NCBI RefSeq assembly: GCF_900174485.1
Contig: NZ_LT837803.1
Span: 2,309,305-2,373,304 of the forward strand
Direction: 5' to 3'
DNA: 64,000 nt
Source: Sterolibacterium denitrificans
GTDB lineage: Bacteria > Pseudomonadota > Gammaproteobacteria > Burkholderiales > Rhodocyclaceae
Both the position numbers and the translations under genes were made by a program. Shown here piece after piece: positions 1 through 10,435 of the stretch. The number at the start of each line of letters is the position of its first letter. Within the stretch, counting starts at the first letter, position 1. The notes beneath the pieces were generated by a model. It made no database searches, was not told where the DNA came from, and saw only the letters and a program-made list of their open reading frames with translations.

Positions 1-1
1 T

Positions 2-256
2 CCCAACGTGGTGATGCCGCGCGAATCGAACTACCGCGTGGCGATTGCCAACGCCAACGTACCCAACATGGTCGGCCAGATTTCGACCGTCATGGCGCAA
101 GCCGGCCTCAACATCCACAACATGATGAACAAGTCGCGCGGCGACATGGCCTACACGCTGGTGGACGTGGATAGCAGCGTGCCGCAGCAGACCATCAACG
201 CCATCGCCGCCATCGAAGGCGTGCTGGCGGTGCGCTTCCTGCCGCTGGAGGATTGA
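2..256 (+). CDS. serA: D-3-phosphoglycerate dehydrogenase, C-terminal end (partial)
   Basis: Only the last ~84 codons are present; the gene begins before the window. The residues form an ACT regulatory domain: the stretch VPNMVGQISTVMAQAGLNI is the typical ACT strand-helix with the conserved Gly that helps bind serine, and the end ALRF-like (VLAVRFL) is usual for SerA. SerA oxidises 3-phosphoglycerate in the first step of serine synthesis and is feedback-inhibited through this domain. The stop codon lies two bases before the pheA start, as in many betaproteobacteria with serA (or serC) ahead of pheA. An isolated ACT protein cannot be excluded from the fragment alone, but the context favours SerA. 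Confidence 0.85.
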   Translation, partial: PNVVMPRESNYRVAIANANVPNMVGQISTVMAQAGLNIHNMMNKSRGDMAYTLVDVDSSVPQQTINAIAAIEGVLAVRFLPLED

Positions 257-258
257 AC

Positions 259-1368
259 ATGACCGGGGCCGACGCTGCCAGCGACGAACAGAGCGAGCTC
301 CTGCGCCTGCGCGCAGGCATCGATCGCATCGACGATGAAGTCCTGCGCCTCGTCAGCGAGCGCGCCCGCCTGGCGCAGCGTATCGGCGAGATCAAGCAGG
401 GCACGATCTATCGTCCCGAACGCGAGGCCCAGGTGCTGCGCCGCATCGTCGAAGCCAATCCCGGCCCCTTGCCCGACGAGGCCGTGCAGCGCATCACGCG
501 CGAAATCATGTCGGCCTGCCTGGCGCTCGAACAGCCGCTGCTCATCGCTTTCCTCGGCCCTGCCGGCACCTTCACCGAAGCTGCCGCACGCAAGCACTTC
601 GGCGCATCCCCCGTCCTCGACCCCTGCGCCAGCATCGACGACGCCTTTCGCGCCGTCGAAGCCGGCAACGTCAACTACGCCGTGGTGCCGGTGGAAAACT
701 CCACCGAAGGCGCCGTCGGCCGCACGCTGGATCTCCTGCTCTCCTCGAGCGTGAAGGTCTGCGGCGAAGTCAGTCTGCGCGTGCATCAGAACCTACTGTG
801 CAAGGCCGCCGCGCTCGATTCATCAAAGCCGCCGGCACGCATCTATTCCCATGCCCAGTCGCTGGCCCAGTGCCATGAATGGCTGGACAGGAATCTGCCG
901 CAGGTGCCACGCATTCCGGTGGCCAGCAACGCCGAAGCCGCACGCATGGCTGCCGAGCAGCCGGATACCTGCGCCATTGCCGGAGAAACCGCGGCGCAGC
1001 GCTACGGCCTGAACATCCTCGCCGGCAACATCGAGGACGAGCCCAACAACACGACGCGCTTCCTGATACTCGGCTCGCACGACGCCGGCCCCTCGGGCCA
1101 TGACAAGACCTCGCTGATCTGCTCGGCGCAGAACCGCGCCGGCGCCATGCACCATCTGCTCGCCCCTTTTGCCGAACACGGCATCAGCATGACCCGGCTG
1201 GAATCCCGCCCGGCACGCAGCCTCGGCGGCGGGCAATGGGCCTATGTGTTCTACATCGACATCGAAGGCCACCGGCAGCAACCGCAACTCGCCGCCGCCC
1301 TGCAGGCGCTGGACGAACGCGCCGGCTTTCTCAAAGTCCTCGGCAGTTATCCGGCTGCCGCAATGTAG
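259..1368 (+). CDS. pheA: Bifunctional chorismate mutase / prephenate dehydratase (P-protein)
   Basis: Makes phenylpyruvate from chorismate via prephenate in the cytoplasm. Residues ~10-95 are an AroQ-type chorismate mutase helix bundle (IDRIDDEVLRLVSERARLA). From ~98 comes the prephenate dehydratase domain (AFLGPAGTFTEAA, later ENSTEGAVGRTLD). A C-terminal ACT domain from ~295 carries the ESRPAR motif that binds phenylalanine for feedback inhibition. A TTG at 253 would also be in frame, but the ATG at 259 has GGAG at 247-250 at good spacing and starts just after the serA stop at 256. 369 residues is normal for the family. It is the first of three aromatic/histidine genes read in one direction. 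Confidence 0.97.
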   Translation: MTGADAASDEQSELLRLRAGIDRIDDEVLRLVSERARLAQRIGEIKQGTIYRPEREAQVLRRIVEANPGPLPDEAVQRITREIMSACLALEQPLLIAFLGPAGTFTEAAARKHFGASPVLDPCASIDDAFRAVEAGNVNYAVVPVENSTEGAVGRTLDLLLSSSVKVCGEVSLRVHQNLLCKAAALDSSKPPARIYSHAQSLAQCHEWLDRNLPQVPRIPVASNAEAARMAAEQPDTCAIAGETAAQRYGLNILAGNIEDEPNNTTRFLILGSHDAGPSGHDKTSLICSAQNRAGAMHHLLAPFAEHGISMTRLESRPARSLGGGQWAYVFYIDIEGHRQQPQLAAALQALDERAGFLKVLGSYPAAAM

Positions 1369-1411
1369 TTTCGTGATTTTGTAATTTCCAGATTTACCGA
1401 GGTTTTGCGCC

Positions 1412-2509
1412 ATGAGCATTGCCGAACTAGCTCCGGCCCACATCCGCGCCATCGCCCCCTACCCGCCTGGCAAACCCATCACGGCCCTGGCGCGTGAAAT
1501 GGGGATCCCCGTCGAGCGCATCGTCAAGCTGGCTTCCAACGAGAATCCGCTGGGCATGAGCCGTCTGGCGCGTGCCGCCGTCGAGCGCGAAGTCGCCGGA
1601 CTCGCGCGCTATCCCGACCAGTTCGAGCTGATCCAGGGGATTGCCGAACGTCACGGCATCGACGCCGAACGCGTCATCCTCGGCAATGGTTCGAACGATC
1701 TGCTCGACTATGTGGCCCGCGTGTTTCTCGGCCCCGGCCTGTCCTCGGTATTTTCGCAATACGCCTTCGCCGTCTACCCGCTGGCGACCCAGGGCGTCGG
1801 CGCGGAAAGCCTGGTCGTCCCGGCACGCGACTACGGCCACGATCTCGACGCCATGCGCGCCGCCATCCGTCCCGATACCCGCGTGGTCTGGATCGCCAAC
1901 CCGAACAACCCGACCGGCACCTTCCTACCTGCCGGCGCAGTGCATGCCTTCCTGCAGGCCGTGCCGCGCGACGTCATCGTCGTGCTCGACGAAGCCTACG
2001 ACGAATACCTGCCGCCGGCGCTGCGCGGCGACGCCAACGACACGCGCGGCTGGCTCGACGCCTTTCCCAACCTGATCATCACCCGCACCTTCTCCAAAGT
2101 GTATGGACTGGCCGGCCTGCGCGTCGGCTACGCGCTGGGAGCGGCGGAAGTCATCGACCTGCTGAACCGCCTGCGCCAGCCCTTCAACGTGAACAACCTG
2201 GCGCTCGCCGCCGCGCGCGCCGCGCTCGACGACCACCTGTTCCTCGCCGAGAGCTTCGAACTCAACCTGCGCGGCATCGAACAGATCGTCGCCGGCCTCA
2301 AACGCATCGGCCTCGGCCATATTCCGGCGCACGGCAATTTCGTCACCTTCCACGTCAAGGACGCGGCCAGCGTGAACCAACGTCTGCTCAAGCAGGGCAT
2401 GATCGTCCGCCCGCTCGGCAACTACGCGATGCCCGAGCACCTGCGCGTCACCGTCGGCCTGGAAAGCGAAAACGCCCGCTTCCTCACCGCCCTCGAAAAA
2501 TCCCTCTGA
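1412..2509 (+). CDS. hisC: Histidinol-phosphate aminotransferase
   Basis: A fold-type I PLP aminotransferase of 365 residues that converts imidazole acetol phosphate to histidinol phosphate; in this pheA/tyrA setting it may also act on aromatic 2-oxo acids. Visible motifs are KLASNENPLG near residue 30, the NPNNPTG loop near 160, and TFSKVYGLAGLRVGY around residue 229, whose Lys should form the Schiff base. It sits 43 bp after pheA and 27 bp before tyrA, so the three are likely co-transcribed. This copy away from other his genes corresponds to what is often called HisC2; substrate preference cannot be read from sequence. Confidence 0.95.
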   Translation: MSIAELAPAHIRAIAPYPPGKPITALAREMGIPVERIVKLASNENPLGMSRLARAAVEREVAGLARYPDQFELIQGIAERHGIDAERVILGNGSNDLLDYVARVFLGPGLSSVFSQYAFAVYPLATQGVGAESLVVPARDYGHDLDAMRAAIRPDTRVVWIANPNNPTGTFLPAGAVHAFLQAVPRDVIVVLDEAYDEYLPPALRGDANDTRGWLDAFPNLIITRTFSKVYGLAGLRVGYALGAAEVIDLLNRLRQPFNVNNLALAAARAALDDHLFLAESFELNLRGIEQIVAGLKRIGLGHIPAHGNFVTFHVKDAASVNQRLLKQGMIVRPLGNYAMPEHLRVTVGLESENARFLTALEKSL

Positions 2510-2536
2510 CCGCCTGATCCCCGTCCCCTGAAACCC

Positions 2537-3439
2537 ATGCCCCAACTGCACAAAATCGTCATCTGCGGCGTCGGCCTGATCGGCGGCTCCTTCGCCCTGG
2601 CGCTCAAGCAGGCCGGCGCAGTCCGCGAAGTGGTCGGCATGGGCCGCACCACGGCTTCGCTCGAAGAAGCGCAGCGTCTCGGAGTCATCGATCGTTACAC
2701 CACCGACTGGGCCGATGCCCTGCGCGACGCCGATCTGCTCATGCTCGCCATGCCGGTGGGCCACACCGAAGCCACGCTGCGCCAGCTTGCCCCACACCTG
2801 GGGCCGACGACCATCATCAGCGATGCCGGCAGCACCAAGCAGGACGTGGTCGCCGCCGCGTACGCCGCGCTGGGCGGCAAGGCCGGCCGGTTCGTTCCAG
2901 GCCACCCGATCGCCGGCGCCGAAAAGAGCGGCGTCGCCGCCGCGCAGGCCAATCTCTTCCGCGAGCGGCGCGTGGTGCTGACGCCTCTGGCGGAAAACTC
3001 CGCGGCCGCCGTCGCGCTCGTCCGCGATGCCTGGCTGGCCTGCGGCGCCGAAGTCAGCAAGCTGACCGCCGCGACGCACGACGCAATCTTCGCCGCCGTC
3101 AGCCACCTGCCGCATCTGCTTGCCTACGCCCTGGTGCATGAATTCGCCAACCGTGAAAATGCCGATCGGCTCTTCGGCTTCGCCGCCGGCGGCTTCCGCG
3201 ACTTCACCCGCATCGCCAGCAGCCATCCGGAAATGTGGCGCGACATCTGCCTGGCCAACCGCACCGCCCTGATCCGCGAGCTGGACGCCTACCAGGCCGA
3301 ACTGATACGCGCCCGCGTGCTGCTCGCCAGCGCCGACGGCCCCGGTCTCGAAGCGCTGTTCGGCAAGGCGCGCAGCGCACGCGATACCTGGCTGGCCACG
3401 CAACACGCCGCAACCGATGGCGGCGCTTCTCCCGAATAA
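2537..3439 (+). CDS. tyrA: Prephenate dehydrogenase
   Basis: NAD(P)-dependent oxidation of prephenate (or arogenate) to the tyrosine precursor. The N-terminus shows the Rossmann motif GVGLIGGSFALALK. ISDAGSTKQ and PGHPIAGAEKSG form the active-site region, and SHLPHLLAYAL lies in the dimerisation helices. At 300 residues it is the short monofunctional form without an ACT domain. In many betaproteobacteria tyrA is followed by, or fused to, aroA; here the next gene, 22 bp away, is the GDP-fucose synthase, so the aromatic operon ends or is interrupted at this point. Confidence 0.95.
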   Translation: MPQLHKIVICGVGLIGGSFALALKQAGAVREVVGMGRTTASLEEAQRLGVIDRYTTDWADALRDADLLMLAMPVGHTEATLRQLAPHLGPTTIISDAGSTKQDVVAAAYAALGGKAGRFVPGHPIAGAEKSGVAAAQANLFRERRVVLTPLAENSAAAVALVRDAWLACGAEVSKLTAATHDAIFAAVSHLPHLLAYALVHEFANRENADRLFGFAAGGFRDFTRIASSHPEMWRDICLANRTALIRELDAYQAELIRARVLLASADGPGLEALFGKARSARDTWLATQHAATDGGASPE

Positions 3440-3460
3440 ACCTCCCGCAAAAGACCGCCC

Positions 3461-4420
3461 ATGGAAAAACACGCCAAAATCTACGTAGCCGGCCATCGCG
3501 GCCTGGTCGGCTCGGCCATCGTGCGCGCCCTGCGCAAGCAAGGCTACGACAACCTGCTGCTGCGCAGCCACGCCGAGCTCGACCTGATGGAGCAGGCGCC
3601 GGTGCGCGCCTTCATGGAAGCCGAGCGGCCGGACTACGTCATCCTCGCCGCCGCCAAGGTCGGCGGCATCCACGCCAACAACACCTACCCGGCCGAGTTC
3701 ATCCACAGCAATCTCGCGGTGCAGACCAACGTCATCCACGAATCCTGGCGCGTCGGCGTCCGGCGCCTGCTGTTCCTCGGCTCCTCGTGCATCTACCCGC
3801 GCAACTGTCCGCAGCCGATCAAGGAAGACTACCTGCTGACCGGCCCGCTCGAAGCCACCAACCGGCCCTATGCGCTGGCCAAGATCGCCGGCATCGAAAT
3901 GTGCTGGAGCTACAACCGCCAGTACGGCACCCGCTTCATCGCCGCCATGCCGACCAATCTCTACGGCCCGGGCGACAACTACGATCTGGCCAACTCCCAC
4001 GTGCTGCCAGCGCTGATCCGCAAGATGCACGAAGCCAAGGCGCGCGGCGACAAGGAAGTCGCCATCTGGGGCACCGGCACGCCGCTGCGCGAATTCCTCA
4101 GCAGCGACGACATGGCCGATGCCTGCCTGCACCTGATGCAACTGCCCAAAGAACGCTACGCCGAACTGCTGGCGCTCGACGGCCCACCGCTGGTGAACAT
4201 CGGCTGCGGCGCGGACCAGACCATCCGCGCCATGGCCGAGATCGTCGCCAGTACCGTCGGTTTCCAGGGCGAGCTGCGCTTCGACACCACCAAGCCGGAC
4301 GGCACGCCGCGCAAACTGCTCGACGTCTCGCGCATGAAGCAGCTCGGTTGGAGCGCGAAGATTCCGCTGGAGCGAGGCCTTGCCAGCGCCTATGCCGACT
4401 TCCTCGCACGCTTCGACTGA
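3461..4420 (+). CDS. fcl: GDP-L-fucose synthase (GDP-4-keto-6-deoxymannose epimerase/reductase)
   Basis: An extended short-chain dehydrogenase of 319 residues. Residues ~5-20 give the NADPH-binding [16 protein letters not shown] motif. SSCIYP and the YALAK catalytic Tyr-x-x-x-Lys (near residue 140) follow, and the protein ends in a substrate domain. It catalyses the last steps from GDP-mannose to GDP-L-fucose, used for O-antigen, capsule or exopolysaccharide. It is immediately upstream of gmd, which supplies its substrate; the 46-bp gap and shared strand suggest one transcript. Confidence 0.96.
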   Translation: MEKHAKIYVAGHRGLVGSAIVRALRKQGYDNLLLRSHAELDLMEQAPVRAFMEAERPDYVILAAAKVGGIHANNTYPAEFIHSNLAVQTNVIHESWRVGVRRLLFLGSSCIYPRNCPQPIKEDYLLTGPLEATNRPYALAKIAGIEMCWSYNRQYGTRFIAAMPTNLYGPGDNYDLANSHVLPALIRKMHEAKARGDKEVAIWGTGTPLREFLSSDDMADACLHLMQLPKERYAELLALDGPPLVNIGCGADQTIRAMAEIVASTVGFQGELRFDTTKPDGTPRKLLDVSRMKQLGWSAKIPLERGLASAYADFLARFD

Positions 4421-4466
4421 AGCCCCTGCGTTTGCCACCGATACTCACGAGAGGCCGCATCTACCC

Positions 4467-5567
4467 ATGACCAAGACAGCACTCATCACCGGCGTCACCG
4501 GCCAGGACGGCGCCTATCTGGCCGAATTTCTGCTCGACAAGGGCTATACGGTGCATGGCATCAAGCGCCGCACCTCGCTGTTCAACACCGACCGCATCGA
4601 TCATCTCTACCAGGATCCGCACGAAAAGAACCGCCGCTTCATCCTGCATCACGGCGACATGACGGACAGCTCCAGCCTGATCCGCATCATCCAGCAGGTG
4701 CAACCCGACGAGCTCTACAACCTGGCGGCGCAAAGCCACGTTGCGGTCAGCTTCGAGGAACCCGAATACACCGCCAACTCCGATGCGCTGGGCGCCTTGC
4801 GCCTGCTCGAAGCCATCCGCATCCTCGGGCTGGAGAAGAAGACCCGCTACTACCAGGCTTCCACCTCCGAGCTTTACGGTCTGGTGCAGGAAGTGCCGCA
4901 GAAGGAAACCACGCCCTTCTACCCGCGCAGCCCCTACGCCGTCGCCAAGCTGTATGCCTACTGGATCACCGTCAATTACCGCGAAGCCTACGGCATGTAC
5001 GCCTGCAACGGCACGCTGTTCAATCACGAATCGCCGATTCGCGGCGAAACCTTCGTCACCCGCAAGATCACCCGCGCGCTGGCGCGCATCAAGCTGGGTC
5101 TGCAGGATTGCCTGTTCCTCGGCAATCTCGATGCCAGGCGCGACTGGGGCCATGCACGCGACTACGTAGAAATGCAATGGCTGATGCTGCAGCAGGAGCA
5201 ACCCGAGGATTTCGTCATCGCCACCGGCGTGCAGTACAGCGTGCGCGATTTTGTCGATGCAGCCGCCAGGGAACTGGGTATGCGGATCCGCTGGGAAGGC
5301 AGCGGCGTCGATGAAAAAGGTTACTGGGTCGATGCCCCCGCCGGCAGGAGCACGGCCATCGTTGCCGTCGATCCGCGCTACTTCCGCCCGACCGAAGTCG
5401 AAACCCTGCTCGGCGACCCGACCAAGGCGCGCCAGAAACTCGGCTGGCAGCCCAGAACCAGCTTCGCCGAACTGGTTGCCGAAATGGCGCGCGAAGACCT
5501 CAAGTCCGCCGAACGCGACGAACTCATCAAGAACCATGGCTACAAGACCATGGATTACCACGAGTAA
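4467..5567 (+). CDS. gmd: GDP-mannose 4,6-dehydratase
   Basis: Converts GDP-D-mannose to GDP-4-keto-6-deoxy-D-mannose. The N-terminus reads [19 protein letters not shown], the family's NADP-binding signature. QASTSELYG holds the catalytic Thr/Ser and Glu region, and [10 protein letters not shown] holds the Tyr-Lys pair. The ORF is open further upstream to 4380, inside the end of fcl, but the family starts at this ATG (4467), preceded by AGAGG at 4450-4454. 366 residues is the usual length. It works with fcl to make GDP-L-fucose. Confidence 0.97.
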   Translation: MTKTALITGVTGQDGAYLAEFLLDKGYTVHGIKRRTSLFNTDRIDHLYQDPHEKNRRFILHHGDMTDSSSLIRIIQQVQPDELYNLAAQSHVAVSFEEPEYTANSDALGALRLLEAIRILGLEKKTRYYQASTSELYGLVQEVPQKETTPFYPRSPYAVAKLYAYWITVNYREAYGMYACNGTLFNHESPIRGETFVTRKITRALARIKLGLQDCLFLGNLDARRDWGHARDYVEMQWLMLQQEQPEDFVIATGVQYSVRDFVDAAARELGMRIRWEGSGVDEKGYWVDAPAGRSTAIVAVDPRYFRPTEVETLLGDPTKARQKLGWQPRTSFAELVAEMAREDLKSAERDELIKNHGYKTMDYHE

Positions 5568-5654
5568 GGCCAAGGTAAGGCCGAAAGCGCCGCGCTGCCC
5601 GCCGCCCGTGCCAATACCCATACCGCGCATCACCACGACTGAAGGAACCGACGC

Positions 5655-6710
5655 TTGAGTCTTGCCGCCTTTCCCGGGCTCATCCTGTATTTCCTCGCCA
5701 TACTCGGCGCATCGGCGGCTGTCACGCTGCTGCTGTTGCGCCGCTTTCGCATCATCGACCTGCCCAACGAACGCTCTTCGCACAGCACGCCGACGCCGCG
5801 CGGCGGCGGCCTGGGCATCGTGATCGGCTTCTTTCTCGCCCTGCTATCGATTCACCTGTTCGGCGGCAATGTGCTGGCCGCTCCCCTGACCACGCTGCAC
5901 TTCGCCGGCTTTCTGCTCGCCGCGCTGCTGATCGCCGGCGTTTCACTGCACGACGACATGGCCGGCCAAGGCTACGCCAGCAAGCTGCTCGTCCAGTTGA
6001 TCGCGGTGGCGATGGTCATGGCCTGCGGCAGCCTCATCGAGGCGCGGCAAATTCCGTGGCTGCCGGACTGGCTGGCCTGGCTGCGCTGGCCGATCACCCT
6101 GCTGTGGCTGATCGGCCTGACCAATGCCTACAACTTCATGGATGGACTCGATGGCATGGCGGGCGGCACGGCCGTCGTCGTCGCCGCCTGCTTCGCCCTC
6201 ATCTGCTGGCAACAGGGGCTACCCTTCCTCGCCCTGGCCGCGCTGGCGATCTGCGCCGGCAGTTGCGGTTTTCTGCTGTTCAACTGGCCGCCGGCAAGAA
6301 TCTTCATGGGCGACGTCGGCAGCACCTTTCTCGGTTTTTCCTTTGCCGCCTTCGCCCTGCTGGCCGCCGGCAACGCGGCGCCACGGCTACTGCTCGTCAT
6401 GCCGCTGCTGTTGCTGCACTACATTTTCGACACGGTATTCACCTTCTGCCGTCGCCTGCTGGCCGGTGAAAAACTCACCCAGGCGCACCGCGGCCATCTC
6501 TACCAGTTGCTCAACCGCAGCGGACTTTCCCATCGCAGCGTAAGCCTGCTGTATGCCGGCCTGGCGCTGGCGCAAGGACTTGCCGCGCTCTGGTTCAGCA
6601 ACGCAACCGACGACCACGCGCGCCTCTGGATTTTCCTGCCATTCCTGCTCGGCTACACGCTGCTCGCTTTCCGCATCACGCACCAGGCACGCCGCAACGG
6701 GCTCATTTGA
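5655..6710 (+). CDS. Undecaprenyl-phosphate sugar-1-phosphate transferase (WecA/MraY family GT4)
   Basis: An integral membrane protein of 351 residues with about ten hydrophobic segments. It should transfer a HexNAc- or sugar-1-phosphate from a UDP sugar to undecaprenyl phosphate at the cytoplasmic face, beginning synthesis of O-antigen or another surface glycan. Family motifs are present: LPNERSSHSTPTPRGGG near residue 35, NAYNFMDGLDGMAGG near 157, IFMGDVGS near 217 and AHRGHLYQ near 278. The likely start is TTG at 5655 with GAAGGAA at 5641-5647; no better start exists before the second membrane segment. With fcl and gmd it points to a fucose-containing surface polysaccharide, whose other genes are elsewhere. 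Confidence 0.9.
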   Translation: MSLAAFPGLILYFLAILGASAAVTLLLLRRFRIIDLPNERSSHSTPTPRGGGLGIVIGFFLALLSIHLFGGNVLAAPLTTLHFAGFLLAALLIAGVSLHDDMAGQGYASKLLVQLIAVAMVMACGSLIEARQIPWLPDWLAWLRWPITLLWLIGLTNAYNFMDGLDGMAGGTAVVVAACFALICWQQGLPFLALAALAICAGSCGFLLFNWPPARIFMGDVGSTFLGFSFAAFALLAAGNAAPRLLLVMPLLLLHYIFDTVFTFCRRLLAGEKLTQAHRGHLYQLLNRSGLSHRSVSLLYAGLALAQGLAALWFSNATDDHARLWIFLPFLLGYTLLAFRITHQARRNGLI

Positions 6711-7555
6711 TGTTGTCGATCGGCAGCGACGAAATCCACCTCTGGCTGGCCTTCGACCGCGAGATTCACGATGCCGGCTTGCTGGCCGCCTGCCGGCGGC
6801 TGCTGAATCCCGCAGAGCGGCAGCAGGAACAGCGCTTCCACTTCGCCAAGGACAGGCAACAATATCTGGTCACCCGCGCGCTGACGCGCAGCGTGCTTTC
6901 GTACTACGCGCCCGTCGCGCCACAGGATTGGCGTTTTCGCAAACTGGAACATGGCCGGCCGCAAATCATCAATCCGCAGGCCGGCGATCTGGTGTTCAAC
7001 CTCTCGCACACCGCCGGGCTGATCGTGCTCGGCATCACGGGCGGCGGCACGCTCGGCGTGGATACGGAAAACATCATCGAACGCAGCCCGCCGCTGGAAA
7101 TCTCCCGGCGCTATTTCTCCCCGCGCGAAACCGACGATCTGCTGGCCTTGCCGCAGGCACTGCAGGCGGAACGCTTTTTCCATTACTGGACGCTGAAGGA
7201 GTCCTACATCAAGGCGCGCAGCCTGGGCCTGGCCTTGCCGCTGGAGCAGTTCAGCTTTCATTTTCCGGCCGAAAACGAGATCGATATCGCCTTCGATCCA
7301 CGGCTCGACGACCAGCCCGAACGCTGGCATTTCCGGCTACTGCGCCCGACACCGGAACATCTGCTGGCCGTCTGCGCAGCACATGCACCCGCCAGTCCGC
7401 CCCGGCGCCTCAGCCTGCGCCGGATCGTCCCGCTGACGCCGCTGGCCGACGTAAGCGCACCGCAACCAATCGAAACCCTGCTCCTGCGCCAGACCCAATC
7501 GGAGAGTCAGGCAAGTCCGGAGAACCCGGCAAATCCAGCGAATCACGCGGCCTGA
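6710..7555 (+). CDS. Sfp-type 4'-phosphopantetheinyl transferase
   Basis: Transfers phosphopantetheine from CoA to a carrier-protein serine. LSHTAGLIVLGI, LGVDTENI (Mg-binding Asp and Glu) and FHYWTLKESYIKA mark the two-lobed Sfp fold, at residues ~100-170. 281 residues is normal for Sfp rather than the ~120-residue AcpS. The ATG overlaps the stop of the upstream transferase (TGATG), so translation is coupled. The tail (residues ~262-281) is a low-complexity run rich in Ser, Asn, Pro and Ala, encoded by degenerate 9-bp repeats. Which carrier protein it modifies is not evident; no PKS/NRPS genes are in the window. Confidence 0.88.
   Translation: MLSIGSDEIHLWLAFDREIHDAGLLAACRRLLNPAERQQEQRFHFAKDRQQYLVTRALTRSVLSYYAPVAPQDWRFRKLEHGRPQIINPQAGDLVFNLSHTAGLIVLGITGGGTLGVDTENIIERSPPLEISRRYFSPRETDDLLALPQALQAERFFHYWTLKESYIKARSLGLALPLEQFSFHFPAENEIDIAFDPRLDDQPERWHFRLLRPTPEHLLAVCAAHAPASPPRRLSLRRIVPLTPLADVSAPQPIETLLLRQTQSESQASPENPANPANHAA
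7497..7550 (+). repeat. Degenerate 9-bp tandem repeat in a gene tail
   Basis: Units close to GCAAATCCG (GCAAGTCCG, GAGAACCCG, GCAAATCCA, GCGAATCAC) lie head to tail and encode the three-residue pattern (A/E)(S/N)P at the C-terminus of the phosphopantetheinyl transferase. Similar short-period repeats occur at 17353-17390, 59648-59680 and 61445-61495. Confidence 0.6.
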
Positions 7556-7581
7556 AGCGCAAGGCGGCCTACCCCCTCCGG

Positions 7582-7587
7582 TATAAT
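7582..7587 (+). promoter_or_regulatory. Candidate -10 box for valS
   Basis: A perfect TATAAT lies 44 bp before the valS ATG, in the gap after the phosphopantetheinyl transferase gene. I see no convincing TTGACA-like -35 at 16-18 bp, so this is a partial promoter call. Confidence 0.45.
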
Positions 7588-7630
7588 CCGGGGTTCTTTT
7601 TTCGACCTCTGCTCACGCAAAACCTCCCCG

Positions 7631-10435
7631 ATGGAACTCGCCAAAAGCTTCGAACCCGCCACCATCGAACAACGCTGGTATGAACACTGGGAAGGCCAGG
7701 GCTATTTCAAGGCCGGCCTCGATCGCTCCAAGCCCGCGGAAAATTCCTACTGCATCCTGCTGCCGCCACCCAACGTCACCGGCACCCTGCACATGGGGCA
7801 CGGCTTCAACCAGACGCTGATGGATGCGCTGACCCGCTACCACCGCATGCGCGGCTGGAACACGCTGTGGCAACCGGGCACCGACCATGCCGGCATCGCC
7901 ACGCAGATCGTCGTCGAACGCCAGCTCGATGCCCAGGGCGTTTCCCGTCACGATCTGGGGCGCGAGAAATTCATCGAAAAAGTCTGGGAATGGAAGGAAT
8001 ATTCCGGCTCGACCATCACCCGCCAGATGCGCCGTCTGGGCACCTCGCCCGACTGGTCGCGCGAACGCTTCACCATGGACGCGGGGCTGTCGAAAATCGT
8101 CACCGAGACTTTCGTCCGCCTCTACAACGAGGGAGTGATCTATCGCGGCAAGCGCCTGGTGAACTGGGATCCGAAACTGCACACCGCCGTCTCCGACCTC
8201 GAAGTAGTGAGCGAAGAGGAGGACGGCTTTTTGTGGCATATCCGTTATCCGCTGACGGATGGCTCGGCCACGCTGACCGTCGCCACCACGCGCCCGGAAA
8301 CCATGCTCGGCGACACCGCCGTGATGGTGCATCCGGAAGACGAGCGCTATCGGCATCTCATCGGCAAGACCGTCAGGCTGCCACTCACCGAGCGCGAAAT
8401 TCCCATCATCGCCGACGCCTACGTCGACCGCGAATTCGGCACCGGCGTGGTGAAGGTCACCCCGGCGCACGACTTCAACGACTATGCGGTCGGCCAGCGC
8501 CACCAGTTGCCGATGATTTCCATCCTCACCCTGGATGGCCACATCAACGACGCGGCGCCGGAGAAATATCGCGGCCTGGAGCGTTTCGCCGCGCGCAAGG
8601 CCGTCGTCGAAGACCTCGAAGCGCTCGGCCTGCTGGAGAAGACCGACAAGCACAAACTCAAGGTGCCGCGCGGCGACCGCACCGGCGTGGTGATCGAGCC
8701 CATGCTCACCGATCAATGGTTCGTCGCCATGAGCAAGCCAGGCGACGACGGCAAGAGCATCACCGAAAAGGCGCTCGAATGCGTGCGCTCGGGCGAGATC
8801 CGCTTCGTGCCGGAAAACTGGGTGAATACCTACAACCAGTGGCTCAACAACATCCAGGACTGGTGCATCTCGCGCCAGCTCTGGTGGGGCCATCAGATTC
8901 CGGCGTGGTATGGCAGTAATGGCGAAATCTTCGTCGCCCATGACGAGGTCGAAGCGCGTCAGCTCGCCGACAAGGCCGGCTATGCCGGTCCGCTGACGCG
9001 CGACCCGGACGTGCTCGACACTTGGTACTCCTCGGCACTCTGGCCCTTCTCGACGCTCGACTGGACGCCGGAATACCCGGCAAAATCCAACGACGCGCTG
9101 GATCTCTACCTGCCCTCCTCGGTGCTGGTCACCGGCTTCGACATCATCTTCTTCTGGGTAGCGCGCATGGTCATGATGACCAAGCACCTCACCGGCAAAA
9201 TCCCCTTCCGCGACGTCTATGTGCACGGCCTGATCCGCGATGCCGAAGGCCAGAAGATGTCGAAGTCCAAGGGCAACGTGCTCGACCCCATCGACCTGAT
9301 CGACGGCATCGACGTCGAGGCGCTGGTGCAGAAACGCACCACGGGGCTGATGAACCCCAAACAGGCGGCGCAGATCGAGAAGCGCACACGCAAGGAATTC
9401 CCCACCGGCATCCCCGCCTTCGGCACCGACGCCCTGCGCTTCACCTTCGCCAGCCTCGCCTCGCCGGGACGCGACATCAAGTTCGACCTGCAGCGCTGCG
9501 AGGGCTATCGCAACTTCTGCAACAAGCTGTGGAACGCCACGCGCTTCGTGCTGATGAACTGCGAAGGCAAGGACGTCGGCCTCGACATCACGCCGGGCAC
9601 CTGCCCGCCGTTTTCCGCCGCCGACCGCTGGATCGTCAGCCGCCTGCAGCGTGCCGAAGCCGAGATCGCCCAGCACTTTGCCGAATACCGCTTCGACCTC
9701 GCCGCACGCACGGTGTATGAACTCGTCTGGGATGAATACTGCGACTGGTATCTGGAACTGGCCAAGGTGCAACTGCAAACCGGCAGCGAGGCGGCGCAGG
9801 TCGCCACGCGGCGCACCCTGGTACGCGTACTGGAAACCATCCTGCGTCTGGCCCATCCGCTGATTCCCTTCATCACCGAAGAGCTGTGGCAATCGGTCAA
9901 GCCGCTGGTCGGCATTGACGCCGACACCATCATGCTGCAACCCTACCCCGAATGCGTACCTGCCAAGATCGACGAAGACTGCGAGGCACGCATCCAGTTG
10001 CTGAAAGACATGGTGACGGCCTGCCGCAGCCTGCGCGGCGAAATGAACCTGCCGCCGTCACAAAAGGTGCCGCTGCTGATCACCGGTGATGAAGACACTG
10101 TCAAGGAATTCGCCCCCTACCTGCAAGCGCTGGCACGCCTGGAAAGCGTCACCGCCACGGGTGCGCAGCTACCGGAAGCCGACGCCCCGGTGCAGATCGT
10201 CGGCGACTATCGCCTGATGCTGAAAATAGAAATCGACATCGAGGCCGAGCGCGCCCGTCTCGCCAAGGAAATCGAACGCATCGCCGGCGAAATCGCCAAG
10301 GCCGACAAGAAACTCGCCACCCCCAGCTTCGTCGAACGCGCTCCCGCCGCCGTGGTGGAGCAGGAACGCAACCGTCTAAGCGAGTTCTCCACGCTGCTGG
10401 AAAAACTGATGGCGCAACGTCAGCGGCTGACTTAA
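7631..10435 (+). CDS. valS: Valyl-tRNA synthetase
   Basis: Class I aminoacyl-tRNA synthetase of 934 residues that charges tRNA-Val and edits mischarged Thr. [13 protein letters not shown] near residue 50 is the HIGH-type motif, KMSKSKGN near 543 is the KMSKS loop, and the CP1 editing insertion lies between them ([17 protein letters not shown] near 220). The last ~70 residues form the charged coiled-coil arm typical of ValRS ([20 protein letters not shown]). Start and length match the family. It has its own likely -10 box upstream. Confidence 0.99.
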   Translation: MELAKSFEPATIEQRWYEHWEGQGYFKAGLDRSKPAENSYCILLPPPNVTGTLHMGHGFNQTLMDALTRYHRMRGWNTLWQPGTDHAGIATQIVVERQLDAQGVSRHDLGREKFIEKVWEWKEYSGSTITRQMRRLGTSPDWSRERFTMDAGLSKIVTETFVRLYNEGVIYRGKRLVNWDPKLHTAVSDLEVVSEEEDGFLWHIRYPLTDGSATLTVATTRPETMLGDTAVMVHPEDERYRHLIGKTVRLPLTEREIPIIADAYVDREFGTGVVKVTPAHDFNDYAVGQRHQLPMISILTLDGHINDAAPEKYRGLERFAARKAVVEDLEALGLLEKTDKHKLKVPRGDRTGVVIEPMLTDQWFVAMSKPGDDGKSITEKALECVRSGEIRFVPENWVNTYNQWLNNIQDWCISRQLWWGHQIPAWYGSNGEIFVAHDEVEARQLADKAGYAGPLTRDPDVLDTWYSSALWPFSTLDWTPEYPAKSNDALDLYLPSSVLVTGFDIIFFWVARMVMMTKHLTGKIPFRDVYVHGLIRDAEGQKMSKSKGNVLDPIDLIDGIDVEALVQKRTTGLMNPKQAAQIEKRTRKEFPTGIPAFGTDALRFTFASLASPGRDIKFDLQRCEGYRNFCNKLWNATRFVLMNCEGKDVGLDITPGTCPPFSAADRWIVSRLQRAEAEIAQHFAEYRFDLAARTVYELVWDEYCDWYLELAKVQLQTGSEAAQVATRRTLVRVLETILRLAHPLIPFITEELWQSVKPLVGIDADTIMLQPYPECVPAKIDEDCEARIQLLKDMVTACRSLRGEMNLPPSQKVPLLITGDEDTVKEFAPYLQALARLESVTATGAQLPEADAPVQIVGDYRLMLKIEIDIEAERARLAKEIERIAGEIAKADKKLATPSFVERAPAAVVEQERNRLSEFSTLLEKLMAQRQRLT

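Noticed and set aside
1925-4438. An 837-codon open frame on the minus strand
   Set aside because: It runs antisense through hisC, tyrA and fcl and has the composition of a GC-rich shadow frame; no motif supports it.
7613-9940. A 775-codon minus-strand open frame
   Set aside because: Antisense shadow of valS.
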